This document shows positions 25,425 through 34,290 of a stretch of 64,000 nucleotides of DNA, piece by piece. Numbering within the stretch: position 1 is the stretch's first letter; each line of letters opens with the position of its first letter. Source of the stretch: Pontixanthobacter aestiaquae (GTDB lineage: Bacteria; Pseudomonadota; Alphaproteobacteria; Sphingomonadales; Sphingomonadaceae). The notes under the pieces were generated by a model, which was given only the letters and a program-made list of their open reading frames with translations, was not told where the DNA came from and made no database searches. The position numbers and the translations under genes are program-made. Location: assembly GCF_009827455.1 (NCBI RefSeq), contig NZ_WTYZ01000001.1:1559001-1623000 (forward strand), read 5' to 3'.

Positions 25425-27098
25425 TTACCTAGTCAGCTTCTTATACGCCAACCGCGTCGGCCGATCCGCAGCATCGCCCAGACGCCGCCGCTTATCTTCC
25501 TCATACGCCTCGAAGTTCCCCTCGAACCACTCAACATGGCTGTCGCCTTCAAACGCCAGAATATGCGTTGCCAGACGGTCCAGGAAGAAACGGTCGTGCG
25601 AAATCACCACCGCGCAGCCAGCGAAATTCTCGATGGCATCTTCCAGCGCGCGCAGTGTTTCCACGTCCAGATCGTTGGTCGGTTCGTCCAGCAGGAGGAC
25701 GTTGCCGCCTTCTTTCAGCATCTTCGCCATATGGACACGGTTGCGTTCACCGCCGGATAGCTTGCCGACGATTTTTTGCTGGTCCTGCCCTTTGAAGTTG
25801 AACGCGCCGACATAGGCACGCGTGCTCATGTCGTGGCCGTTGACTTTCATGTAGTCGAGCTCGTCGCTGACTTCCTGCCACACATTGTTCTTCGGGTTCA
25901 GATCGTCGCGGCTTTGATCGACGAAGCCCAGATGCACGGTCTCACCGATTTCGATGGTGCCGCTGTCGGGTTGTTCCTGACCGGTGATCATTTTGAACAA
26001 AGTCGATTTACCCGCGCCGTTAGGGCCGATCACGCCGACGATACCGCCCGGGGGCAGGATGAAATCGAGATCTTCGAATAGCAGCTTGTCGCCAAATGCT
26101 TTGGTCAGCCCCTTGGCCTCGATCACTTTGCTGCCGAGGCGTTCGGGCACCTGAATAACGATCTGCGCTTTGCCCGGTTTGCGGTCCTGCTGCGCTTCCT
26201 GCAGCTGTTCAAACTTGCGGATACGCGCTTTGGATTTGGTCTGGCGGCCCTTGGTTCCCTGACGGATCCAGTCGAGTTCCTCGTTGAGCGCTTTCTGGCG
26301 GCCCTGATCTTCGCGGTCTTCTTGCGCCAGACGCTTTGATTTCTTCTCCAGATAGGTCGAGTAATTGCCTTCATACGGATAGTAGGACCCGCGATCGAGC
26401 TCCAAAATCCACTCCACCACATTGTCGAGGAAGTAGCGATCGTGGGTGATCATCAGGACGGCGCCGGCATATTCCTTGAGGTGGTTCTCAAGCCATTCGA
26501 CGCTTTCTGCGTCCAAGTGGTTGGTCGGCTCGTCCAGCAGCAGGATCGACGGCTTCTGGATCAGCAAGCGGGTGAGGGCGACACGGCGGCGTTCACCGCC
26601 CGAGAGGTTTTCGACGCTCGCATCGGATGGCGGGCAGCGCAGCGCCTCCATCGCGATTTCGAGCTGGTTGTCGAGCGTCCAGCCGTCCACGGCGTCGATT
26701 TTCTCCTGAAGTTCGCCCATCTCTTCGCCCAGCGCTTCGAAATCCGCATCGGGTTCGGCCATTTCGGCGGTTACTGCATTGAAGCGTTCAACCATGTCAG
26801 CCACTTCACGTGCGCCGTCTTTGACGTTTTCGAGAACGGTCTTGCTCTCGTCCAGCTCTGGCTCCTGTGCCAGATAGCCGACAGTGATATTCTCGCCCGC
26901 CCAAGCTTCGCCGGTGATATCGGTGTCGATACCCGCCATGATCTTGATCAGTGTACTCTTACCCGCGCCGTTGGGGCCGACGATACCGATCTTCGCGCCT
27001 TGGTAGAATTGCAGATTGATGTTCGACAGCACCGGCTTTTTCGCACCGGGGAAAGTCTTGGTCATGTTCTTCATGACATATGCGTATTGCGCGGCCAT
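25425..27098 (-). CDS. ettA: Energy-dependent translational throttle protein EttA (ABC-F)
   Basis: 557 aa with two ABC ATPase domains and no membrane part. Walker A sites are GIVGPNGAGKST (about residue 38) and GVIGPNGAGKST (about 350); signature motifs are ENLSGGERRRVAL and GKLSGGERNRVHM. The inter-domain P-site tRNA interaction linker follows LDEPTNHLDAESVEWLE. Length and the start AQYAYVMKNMTKTFPGAKKPVL match EttA. It binds the ribosomal E site and gates the first peptide bond according to ATP/ADP ratio. Confidence 0.95.
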   Translation of the reverse strand: MAAQYAYVMKNMTKTFPGAKKPVLSNINLQFYQGAKIGIVGPNGAGKSTLIKIMAGIDTDITGEAWAGENITVGYLAQEPELDESKTVLENVKDGAREVADMVERFNAVTAEMAEPDADFEALGEEMGELQEKIDAVDGWTLDNQLEIAMEALRCPPSDASVENLSGGERRRVALTRLLIQKPSILLLDEPTNHLDAESVEWLENHLKEYAGAVLMITHDRYFLDNVVEWILELDRGSYYPYEGNYSTYLEKKSKRLAQEDREDQGRQKALNEELDWIRQGTKGRQTKSKARIRKFEQLQEAQQDRKPGKAQIVIQVPERLGSKVIEAKGLTKAFGDKLLFEDLDFILPPGGIVGVIGPNGAGKSTLFKMITGQEQPDSGTIEIGETVHLGFVDQSRDDLNPKNNVWQEVSDELDYMKVNGHDMSTRAYVGAFNFKGQDQQKIVGKLSGGERNRVHMAKMLKEGGNVLLLDEPTNDLDVETLRALEDAIENFAGCAVVISHDRFFLDRLATHILAFEGDSHVEWFEGNFEAYEEDKRRRLGDAADRPTRLAYKKLTR

Positions 27099-27289
27099 TT
27101 GGCGTGTCCTTCGGGTAATCGGTTATCAGGTAGAATATGCCTGCGCAGATAGGGCGTGATTGGCACCAGAGCAAGTGGATCGAACCTGCGCACCGGCTCA
27201 ATCGACCGCATAGCATCGGGGATAGCCGTGCGGCGGCAATTTACATTGCTTGCGTGAGGCGCAGTGTGGAAAGGACCGGGAGGCGTGAT

Positions 27290-27742
27290 GTGACAAAGCT
27301 GACAGAGAATTTTACGCTGGCGGAGATGGTGCGGTCGCAGCAGGCACTCCGGCGCGGCATTCCCAACAGTCCCGGTTCGCGCGAAGTAACGGCGCTGAGG
27401 ATATTGTGCGAGAATGTGCTCCAGCCGGTGCGCGAACATTTCGGTAAGCCGGTCAATATCAGCAGCGGTTTTCGTTCGCCGCGCCTCAACCGCGCGATTG
27501 GCGGCTCGGGCAGCAGCCAGCATTGCCTCGGCGAGGCAGCGGATTTTATTGTGTCCGGCGTCAGCAATCTTGAAGTCTGTAAGTGGATGGAGCGGCGGCT
27601 CAATTACGATCAGCTGATCTACGAATTTGGCGAACCTGGCTGGGTCCATTGCAGCTTCAGCACAAACCGCATGCGCAATATGGAATTGTCAGCGATGCGT
27701 TTGGGCGGACGTGTGAAATATTTGTCGGGACTACGGGCTTAG
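27290..27742 (+). CDS. Peptidase M15-family (D,D-/L,D-carboxypeptidase or endolysin-like) protein
   Basis: 150 aa from the GTG at 27290, which has GGGAGG six bases upstream; the frame is open upstream but without support. The zinc peptidase motifs are SSQHCLGEAADFIV (H-x6-D) and GWVHCSF (third ligand region), as in the M15 type 3 family. VNISSGFRSPRLNRAIGG is the typical preceding strand-loop. It lacks a signal peptide, as in phage endolysins. It acts on peptidoglycan cross-link peptides. A prophage origin is possible, but no phage genes are adjacent. Confidence 0.82.
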   Translation: MTKLTENFTLAEMVRSQQALRRGIPNSPGSREVTALRILCENVLQPVREHFGKPVNISSGFRSPRLNRAIGGSGSSQHCLGEAADFIVSGVSNLEVCKWMERRLNYDQLIYEFGEPGWVHCSFSTNRMRNMELSAMRLGGRVKYLSGLRA

Positions 27743-27793
27743 GGCGTTCGCGCCGCTGGACTTGGCCGGTGTGTGCAGATAGCAATCACTGCC

Positions 27794-29182
27794 ATGAAAA
27801 AATATGCACACTCGCTCGTCCTGGCGCTCGCCGCATTGTCAGTTCCGCTTTCCGCTCAAGTTCCGGGCGGTATGTACAAATATCCCGCTCAGCAACAGGC
27901 CGATGACGCGCTGACCGGCGATAAATATGCATGGGACTTCGTGGAGGGCATCACCACCGAAGTTGGTCCGCGTCAGGCAGGTACAGAGGCTGAAAAGCGC
28001 GGCCGCGAATGGGCGATGAACTGGCTTAACAAGCACGGCTTTGAGAATGTCGCCGACGAGCCTTTCATGATGAACACCTGGGTGCCGGGCGAAGTGCACA
28101 AGGCGGAGATCGTCAGCCCGTTCCCGCAACCGCTGGTGGTACAGCCGCTGGGCGGGACGCCTTCGACTGGCCCTGACGGCATCACGGCTGAAGTCGTCGA
28201 ATTTGAAAGCGTCGATGCGCTTGCGGAGGCGCCAGAGGGCAGCCTCAAAGGCAAGATCGCCTATGTGACGCATGCGATGGCAGCTTCGCAGGATGGTTCG
28301 CATTACGGCTATTTCGGCGGTGCACGTTTCGTCGGCCCCGGTTTGGCCTCGCAGAAAGGCGCGGTGGCGATTGTTATCAAATCTATTGGAACCGATGAGC
28401 ACCGCAACCCGCATACCGGTATAATCCGTTTTCCTGACGGGGTTGATCCGATTCCCGCGGGCGCTTTGACGCTGCCCGATGCGGCCAATCTGGAACGGAT
28501 GTTCGACCGTGCTGACGGCCCGATCACGTTGAAGCTGACGCTTACCCCGCGCTGGATCGGGGAAACGCAAAGCGGCAATGTTGTGGGTGAGATCGTGGGC
28601 CGCGATCCATCGCTGCCGCCGGTTTTGCTCGCATGCCATATCGACAGCTGGTGGAATGCGCCGGGCGCGTTTGACGACGGGGCGGGGTGCGGGATCGCGG
28701 CTGCTGCGGCTTTGAACGTGTCGAAAGCGGGCCAGCCTCTGCGCACGATCCGCGTGTTGATGGCGGGCGCGGAGGAAGTCGGCCTGCATGGCAGTGTCGC
28801 CTATTCCAAGGCGCATATCGATGAGCCGATCGGCGTTGCCTATGAAAGCGATTTCGGCGCAGACCGCATCTGGCGCTTCGAGAGCAATTTCCGCGAGACC
28901 AACCCTGATCTTCACACCAAGCTGGCAAAATCCGTCGCGCGGTTTGGTGTCGCCAATTCAACAATCGTCGCGCGGGGCGGCGCGGATATCAATATCGCGC
29001 GCGACCAGAACACAGCAATTATCGATCTGCAGCAGGATGGCTCGCGCTATTTCGAATTGCACCACACGCCCGATGATACGCTGGACAAAATCGATCCGGC
29101 GCAATTGCGCCAGAACGTTGCGGTGTGGACGCAGGTAACGGGTATCCTCGCCAATTACGAAGGCTCGATCAAAGGCGAATAG
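27794..29182 (+). CDS. Secreted M28-family zinc aminopeptidase with PA domain
   Basis: About 462 aa from the ATG at 27794 (MKKYAHSLVL), with a signal peptide ending near SVPLSAQ. A PA-type insert (about residues 120-240) precedes the catalytic domain. The di-zinc ligands appear in order: VLLACHIDSW (His), GAFDDGAG (bridging Asp), GAEEVGLHG (catalytic and metal Glu pair), YESDFG (Asp) and FELHHTPDDTLDKI (His). It probably degrades peptides in the periplasm or outside. The stop is followed 30 bases later by a DUF421 gene. Confidence 0.9.
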   Translation: MKKYAHSLVLALAALSVPLSAQVPGGMYKYPAQQQADDALTGDKYAWDFVEGITTEVGPRQAGTEAEKRGREWAMNWLNKHGFENVADEPFMMNTWVPGEVHKAEIVSPFPQPLVVQPLGGTPSTGPDGITAEVVEFESVDALAEAPEGSLKGKIAYVTHAMAASQDGSHYGYFGGARFVGPGLASQKGAVAIVIKSIGTDEHRNPHTGIIRFPDGVDPIPAGALTLPDAANLERMFDRADGPITLKLTLTPRWIGETQSGNVVGEIVGRDPSLPPVLLACHIDSWWNAPGAFDDGAGCGIAAAAALNVSKAGQPLRTIRVLMAGAEEVGLHGSVAYSKAHIDEPIGVAYESDFGADRIWRFESNFRETNPDLHTKLAKSVARFGVANSTIVARGGADINIARDQNTAIIDLQQDGSRYFELHHTPDDTLDKIDPAQLRQNVAVWTQVTGILANYEGSIKGE

Positions 29183-29211
29183 CGCCAATTGTTTTTCATA
29201 GGAGACATTGC

Positions 29212-29721
29212 ATTTTTCTGGATAACACCACTTTCGATCTGATCCTTCGCGGTCTGGTTCTCACCGCGTTTGCGTTGATCTGGGTGGTCCTGCTCATTCG
29301 CGTGACTGGACTGCGGTCGCTATCGAAAATGACCAATTTCGATTTCATCATGACGGTCGCGATGGGCAGCCTTGTGGCGGGAGCCGGGCAGGCAAGCGAA
29401 TGGAGCGGGTTCGCCCAGGCGATCACTGCGATGGTCGGGCTGTTCCTCACGCAATATGTCGCTGCGCGGATGCGCAAAAGTTCTGACGCGGTTGAAGCAG
29501 CGATGCAAAATGATCCGGTGATGTTAATGCGTGACGGCGTGATCGATTACGATGCTCTCAAGAGAACCCGTGTTGCCGAAAGCGATTTGATCGCAAAATT
29601 GCGCGAAGCGAATGTCCTCAATTTCTCCGAGGTCCGTGCTGTCGTTTTGGAAACCACCGGCGATGTATCGGTGTTGCACGGCGACGCGCTGGACGAGAAG
29701 CTGATCGAAAATATCACTTAG
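29212..29721 (+). CDS. DUF421/YetF-type membrane protein, likely ATT start
   Basis: 169 aa. Two or three N-terminal transmembrane helices (LRGLVLTAFALIWVVLLIRVTG, then MTVAMGSLVAGAG and ITAMVGLFLTQYVAARM) are followed by the soluble DUF421 domain (QNDPVMLMRDGVIDYDALKRTRVAESDLIAKLREANV). GLRSLSKMTNFDFI is the family's most conserved stretch. No ATG, GTG or TTG fits the family N-terminus. An ATT at 29212 lies six bases after GGAGA, giving the usual start (M)FLDNTTFDLI; a CTG at 29218 is the other option. Function unknown. Confidence 0.82.
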   Translation: MFLDNTTFDLILRGLVLTAFALIWVVLLIRVTGLRSLSKMTNFDFIMTVAMGSLVAGAGQASEWSGFAQAITAMVGLFLTQYVAARMRKSSDAVEAAMQNDPVMLMRDGVIDYDALKRTRVAESDLIAKLREANVLNFSEVRAVVLETTGDVSVLHGDALDEKLIENIT

Positions 29722-30869
29722 GTCCGAATAAGCCCCTCGACCGGGCTAGCAGATCGAGCTGGAAACAGCGTGCGCATCGCTAGCTCGGGATCGAGTCCGA
29801 AATGTCCCGCCACTGCTCCTGCCAGCACCGCTTCAAGCGCGTTCGTGGGATTAAGGTCGCGGCCTTCGAACAGATCGTTCTGACGCAGCCCGGGCCAATC
29901 GGCGATCACTTTTCCGCCTGCTACCGCGCCGCCGAGCAGCATCGCGGCGCTACCGGTGCCGTGGTCGCTGCCATTGGTGCCGTTGAGCTTGACTGTGCGC
30001 CCGAACTCGGTCGCGACGATGACAAGCGTGTCGTTCCATTCGGCCGCCATACTTTGCTGGTATGCGCCGAGCAGCGCGTCTAGCTGCCGCGCTTGCCTGC
30101 TAAACTGTCCGCGTTGGCCTGCGTGACTGTCCCAGCCGTTCGACTCGATCATCATCACGCTGGCAGCACCGGCTCCGATCATCAGCGATGCCGCCAGCCC
30201 CCCGACCTTCTCCGCATCGCGTAAATTCCGCATCTGCGTGTCGCCAGCCATTGCGCGGGTCTTCTGCGCTTCGGCAAACAATGCGCCAAGCTCGGGATCG
30301 CTTTCGTAAATCCGGCCGACGCGGGCCATTAAATCTTTATCTGCTCCGGGAAGCGCGGTGGGCGCATAGCTGGACATCGACTGCGCCCCCTGCATTGCCA
30401 GCGGTATCGACGGTGACAATGCGAGTGCGCGGATATCCTGTTCGGGAATGAGGCCAAGCAGACGGTTCAGCCAGCCATCTCGCACCGAATAGGCCGTGGC
30501 GCCGCCCGATTCGATAACATTCTGCCCTTCGAAATGTGACCGCTCGCGATAGGATGAAGCGACCGCCTGCACGAATAGCGCCTGCTTTTGGCTGTAGAGT
30601 GCACCGACGTTTTCGTAGGACGGATGCAGCGCAAACAGCCCGCCTGACAGACCGACGCCGTCATAATCTTCTGCCAGCGCGCCGCGCAAAGCGTTGAACT
30701 GCGGATCGGCGACAGGGGCTAGAGTCGCAAGCCCGTCGGCCGCGCCGCGTTGCAAGATGAACAGCAAGCGTTTGCTCGTTGCTGTCTGCGCGACAGCCAG
30801 CCGGGGCAGTGCCAGCGAGGCGCTACCCGCGAGGATCGAGCTGAGAACAAAATTACGGCGGCTCAACAT
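29718..30869 (-). CDS. DUF1501 protein, Tat-secreted
   Basis: 383 aa. It starts MLSRRNFVLSSILAGSASLALPRLAVAQ, a twin-arginine signal. The body has the DUF1501 features LLFILQRGAADGLATLAP, ERSHFEGQNVIESGG and VIVATEFGRTVKLNGTNGSDHGTGSAAMLLG, which resemble the metal-binding core of the alkaline phosphatase/sulfatase superfamily. It lies two bases downstream of the DUF1800 gene, and the pair is conserved across many bacteria. The biochemical role is unknown. Confidence 0.92.
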   Translation of the reverse strand: MLSRRNFVLSSILAGSASLALPRLAVAQTATSKRLLFILQRGAADGLATLAPVADPQFNALRGALAEDYDGVGLSGGLFALHPSYENVGALYSQKQALFVQAVASSYRERSHFEGQNVIESGGATAYSVRDGWLNRLLGLIPEQDIRALALSPSIPLAMQGAQSMSSYAPTALPGADKDLMARVGRIYESDPELGALFAEAQKTRAMAGDTQMRNLRDAEKVGGLAASLMIGAGAASVMMIESNGWDSHAGQRGQFSRQARQLDALLGAYQQSMAAEWNDTLVIVATEFGRTVKLNGTNGSDHGTGSAAMLLGGAVAGGKVIADWPGLRQNDLFEGRDLNPTNALEAVLAGAVAGHFGLDPELAMRTLFPARSASPVEGLIRT

Positions 30870-30871
30870 GG

Positions 30872-32254
30872 TTATCTCCGCATCATTTCAGGCGAGGACA
30901 GCAGCAGCGCCAGGCCCTGTTCGGGACTTTCCGCGCGGCTGATCCACGTTGCAGTGGAATCGTTCAGCCCATCCTGGAACAGGTGCCGGGCGAGGGACGG
31001 GATGTCCCCTTCGCGCGACAGAGCGGCGATTTGCGCGGCAACTTCCACCCGGCGGATCAGTGCATCGGGCGCGGCCCAATTGCTGGAAGTATCGGGATAG
31101 CCCTGAGGAGACGGCGGTCCCCATGGCACTTGGCCGAGTTCCTGCTGCATACGAACAAAGCGGCGCGCATTCATTCGGCTGCCGCCCGTCGCTCGCATAA
31201 TTGCAATCGACCATTCCCATGGCGTGCGGAATTTCACGGGCTGCTCGGTCCAAGCCTCGGGCGATTCTACGATAGCGCGATAGAGCGACGGCAAATCACC
31301 ATTGCTCTCTAGGAACGTCCGCTCAAGCCGGGCGATCATTGGCTGTGGCGGTTCGTCCCCGGCAAAATGGCGCACTAGCTTGGTAGCGACATGTTTGGCT
31401 GTGGAAGGATGCTTGGCGACCGTATCGAGTATCGCCAGTGACTGCTCATGGCCGTCCTGCGTGTATGTTTGGCCCAATACTGTGCGCGATCCCGGTTCAT
31501 GCATATATCCCGCCCAGGCCGAGCCATTCGGCAGTGTTGCCGCACGCCGCGCACGGGCAGTGCCATCTACCGTCCAACCGGTCATTGCACGGGCGAACTC
31601 GGTTACGTCGGCCTGGGTGTACCCACCTTGCGCGCCAAGCGTGTGCAGCTCCAAAATCTCACGTGCGAGGTTTTCATTGAGCCCCGCCTCGTTACGGCCT
31701 CTGCGCCGCCGCCGGACCGCGATCTGGCTGTTGGGGCCGGTCGATTGGAACTGGTCGAGATAGATAAACATTGCCGGATGCAGCACGGCTGCGCGCAGCA
31801 TGTCACGGAAGCTGCCCAACACATGCGGACGGATAGCCTCGAACTCGTGAGCGCCTGCCATGCCGCGCAGCTGGTTTTTCTGGACCGAGACCGCGAAGTG
31901 GTTGGACCAGAAATACACCATGCGCTCGGCGAAAGGCGCGTCGCTCTCGACCGCTTGCGCGCCGCGCGCGGCCACCGCCTGAACATAGTTGCGCCGCGCT
32001 GTCTGGCGGACTTCACGGATTTGCTGCTGTCCGCGATCTTCTGCTCCGGACTCGCGCGCCATTCGGCGGATGGTGCGGATGCCAAGATAGCTTTGGATAG
32101 CTTCGGTCGAGTTGGGCTGACTTGCAATTGCTGCCGGGCGGGGATCGTAACGCTCAAACTGGTCGAGCAACCAGCGCTCCGGATTATCCGGCTGTTGATC
32201 CTGCGGGCGGCCACCAAGGCCGAAGCGGTTCCAGGCGATACTTATCGGCGTCAT
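30872..32254 (-). CDS. DUF1800 protein
   Basis: 460 aa, the typical length. It starts ISIAWNRFGLGGRPQD and has ERMVYFWSNHFAVS, LNENLAREILELHTLGAQGGYTQADVTEFARAMTGWTV and HPSTAKHVATKLVRHFAGD, the three most conserved DUF1800 blocks. No clear signal peptide is visible. It is the upstream partner of the DUF1501 gene, so the two probably form one operon. The island insertion point lies about 100 bases upstream of its start. Confidence 0.93.
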   Translation of the reverse strand: MTPISIAWNRFGLGGRPQDQQPDNPERWLLDQFERYDPRPAAIASQPNSTEAIQSYLGIRTIRRMARESGAEDRGQQQIREVRQTARRNYVQAVAARGAQAVESDAPFAERMVYFWSNHFAVSVQKNQLRGMAGAHEFEAIRPHVLGSFRDMLRAAVLHPAMFIYLDQFQSTGPNSQIAVRRRRRGRNEAGLNENLAREILELHTLGAQGGYTQADVTEFARAMTGWTVDGTARARRAATLPNGSAWAGYMHEPGSRTVLGQTYTQDGHEQSLAILDTVAKHPSTAKHVATKLVRHFAGDEPPQPMIARLERTFLESNGDLPSLYRAIVESPEAWTEQPVKFRTPWEWSIAIMRATGGSRMNARRFVRMQQELGQVPWGPPSPQGYPDTSSNWAAPDALIRRVEVAAQIAALSREGDIPSLARHLFQDGLNDSTATWISRAESPEQGLALLLSSPEMMRR

Positions 32255-32351
32255 GACGCATAGGGATACACCACAGAACCTGAATGTCAGGTCACAAAAC
32301 GTAACAGATTGTCGCGTGGTACAAAGGCCGGTTCCGTCCGGCTTCCTAGTG

Positions 32352-32406
32352 TATGATGGTCGGGGAGACAGGATTTGAACCTGCGACCCCCTGTACCCAA
32401 AACAGG
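32352..32406. repeat. Island attachment site, left end (3' part of tRNA-Pro)
   Basis: A 55-bp stretch identical to 42609-42663. It corresponds to the 3' part of tRNA-Pro(TGG), from the anticodon arm through the CCA end, on the minus strand. The sequence diverges immediately after, so it cannot fold as a tRNA. It is the displaced copy left by site-specific integration. Confidence 0.95.
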
Positions 32407-32518
32407 AGGTTTATGACTTTTCGTGTTTCCTGCAGTTTCATATACATAGTCTAACTAACGGAATAATATCGAAAAATAAAGAATTAAAGATTTCCAAGTT
32501 TGACTGACTTGCAATTTT

Positions 32519-32539
32519 GGTGCTTACTCCGTGCTTACC
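32519..32539. repeat. Probable integrase arm site, left (tandem GTGCTTAC)
   Basis: 21 bp identical to 42545-42565. It contains two copies of GTGCTTAC whose starts are 11 bases apart. It lies 112 bases inside the left attachment repeat and 11 bases before the integrase ATG, so binding there could also autoregulate the gene. Confidence 0.7.
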
Positions 32540-32550
32540 GGAGGATAAGA

Positions 32551-33753
32551 ATGCCTAAGCAAAAGCTGACAAAACGAAGTGTAGACGCCGCCAAAGCTGT
32601 TGGAAAAGAATATGTCATTTGGGATGACCAGCTCAGCGGCTTTGGATTGAAGGTAACCAAGAAGGGAGCCAAGTCTTTTATCCTCAGATACCGCATGGGC
32701 GGGAGGGGCTTTCCAGACAGGCGCGTGACCATCGGTAGCCCCAACAACGGCATTACAGCAGAGCAGGCCCGTAAGGAGGCCGAAAAGCACGCTATCGCCG
32801 TTGCTCAAGGCGTTGATCCGCAAGAACAGCGTAAGCAAACCCAGCACGATGCTCTATCGCTGGCATTCGATAGCTACGCCGAATTCTACATCGAAAAATA
32901 CCTGAAGAAGGACTGCCCCAAGAGCTGGCCGGAAGCGGCGCGCCTTTTGCGGACAAACGCAATTCCCCATTTCAAGCACAAGCCGTTACCGTCAATCAAC
33001 AAGCGCGACATTCAAGCCCTCATGGACAACCTTGCAGAACGAAAAGGCATTGCCCGCAACACATATGCGAACATCCGAAAGTTACTTAAGACCGCGTTTG
33101 CTAGAGGCGATATTTCGTCCAACCCAATGGATGGTATGAGGCCACCCGAAAAGGTGGCAGCGGGCGACCGATATCTGGACGATACAGAAATCGCCGCGCT
33201 GTGGACTGCCAGTGGAACTATAAATCACCCATATGCTGCGGTTGTCAGAACGCTCCTCCTGACGGGGCAGCGACGCGACGAGGTTGCAGATATGGTTTGG
33301 GGCGAGATTGACCTTGAGGAGGCTGTATGGAGCCTTCCCGGCGGCATTCGCACCAAGAACAGCAAACCCCACACCGTGCCGCTAAGCGAAGCCGCGATGC
33401 AGGAGCTGCTTTCTTCGAAAATTGATGACTGCGAATTCGTTTTCTCTGCGTCGGCAAGCAAACCGATCCAGAACTGGTCCTATTGGAAACGCAAAATCGA
33501 TGTGAAGTTCGCCGAGGAAATGTCAGCTCGCGGAGAATTGCCGCCAGCACCGTGGAAAATCCACGACCTTCGGCGAACGGTAGCTACTGGTTTACAGCGC
33601 CTCGGTGTCGCTGGCGATGTTGTGGAGGCCATACAGAGCCGCGAAGTCCGAGAAGGAGTGGCAGGTCGATATCAGCACCACGACTACCCTACGGAAAAAC
33701 GGGCGGCATTGGAACTTTGGAGCAATCACATCGCAACGTTAGTCAAGCGCTGA
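32551..33753 (+). CDS. Tyrosine-type site-specific integrase (P4/Rci-like island integrase)
   Basis: 400 aa from the ATG at 32551, with GGAGG just upstream. The N-terminal DUF4102-type arm-binding domain (KLTKRSVDAAKAVGKEYVIWDDQLSGFGLKV, then FILRYRMGGRG) is typical of integrases that use tRNA genes. The catalytic residues are Arg in TGQRRDEV (about 241), Lys in RTKNSKPHTVPL, HDLRR (His338, Arg341), a His in YQHHD (about 377) and the nucleophile Tyr379 in HHDYPTEKRAAL. It should catalyse recombination between the 55-bp repeats. It reads into the island from the end opposite the intact tRNA. Confidence 0.95.
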   Translation: MPKQKLTKRSVDAAKAVGKEYVIWDDQLSGFGLKVTKKGAKSFILRYRMGGRGFPDRRVTIGSPNNGITAEQARKEAEKHAIAVAQGVDPQEQRKQTQHDALSLAFDSYAEFYIEKYLKKDCPKSWPEAARLLRTNAIPHFKHKPLPSINKRDIQALMDNLAERKGIARNTYANIRKLLKTAFARGDISSNPMDGMRPPEKVAAGDRYLDDTEIAALWTASGTINHPYAAVVRTLLLTGQRRDEVADMVWGEIDLEEAVWSLPGGIRTKNSKPHTVPLSEAAMQELLSSKIDDCEFVFSASASKPIQNWSYWKRKIDVKFAEEMSARGELPPAPWKIHDLRRTVATGLQRLGVAGDVVEAIQSREVREGVAGRYQHHDYPTEKRAALELWSNHIATLVKR

Positions 33754-33827
33754 TCCAGCTCGGTCATTGCATTTCTGTCTGAGCAATATGCGGACAATTG
33801 TGGTCGGATTATTTCGACACGGATTCG

Positions 33828-33893
33828 GTGCGAAATCGGTGCAAATTCTGCGCGAATTCCACGCAAATTCCACGCAGAAATTACGCGAGATTT
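33828..33893. repeat. Six phased 11-bp repeats (iteron-like array)
   Basis: Six contiguous 11-base units: GTGCGAAATCG, GTGCAAATTCT, GCGCGAATTCC, ACGCAAATTCC, ACGCAGAAATT and ACGCGAGATTT. The consensus is about (G/A)YGCRAATTCC. A weaker seventh unit (ACACGGATTCG) lies just before, at 33817. The 11-base period puts every unit on the same DNA face. It lies between the integrase stop and the alpA-like start, in a stretch with no gene. It resembles iterons or a cooperative operator. Confidence 0.7.
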
Positions 33894-34030
33894 TTCTTGG
33901 ATTCGTGTTTGCCTTAGGCTCTTTTGTGGCTGCACATCAAAGGGTGTGTGGCGCGAAACGGATCAAAGCGCCTTCATCAAGACAGAGCTGGATTGTGCCT
34001 CGATCCGTTGCTCTTCCGAAAGGGCTAGAC

Positions 34031-34246
34031 ATGCAGAAAACCCAATTTCCACCCAACATGCGAACGACACAGGCAGCCCAATATCTGGACGTGTCTGAAA
34101 GCCTCTTAGAGAAGTTTCGCGTTTTTGGTGGAGGGCCACGCTACGCCAAGATTGGTCGAAGTGTAATCTATCGGCGAGCATCGTTGGATGATTGGCTAGT
34201 CGCTTCTGAAATCCGCAACACGAGCGACCATATGGAAGTCGCCTGA
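34031..34246 (+). CDS. AlpA-like helix-turn-helix regulator (possible excisionase)
   Basis: 71 aa from the ATG at 34031. The frame is open upstream to 33767, but that part covers the 11-bp array. A MerR-like winged helix is visible: MRTTQAAQYLDVSESLLEKFRVFGGGPRYAKIGRSVIYRRASLDDWL, the standard HTH_17/AlpA pattern. In P4-like islands such proteins activate the integrase gene or act as recombination directionality factors. Position after the integrase and the repeat array supports that role. Confidence 0.85.
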   Translation: MQKTQFPPNMRTTQAAQYLDVSESLLEKFRVFGGGPRYAKIGRSVIYRRASLDDWLVASEIRNTSDHMEVA

Positions 34247-34290
34247 GAAACCCCCTCAACCGCATGGATGCACGCATAGAAAGGCCCAAA

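Noticed and set aside
32352..32406. A second tRNA-Pro gene at the left end of the island
   Set aside because: Only the 3' part is present; after the anticodon arm the sequence diverges, so it cannot fold. It is the att copy.
33767..34030. Extended N-terminus of the AlpA-like gene
   Set aside because: The extension overlaps the 11-bp array and has no domain match; the ATG at 34031 gives the normal family length.
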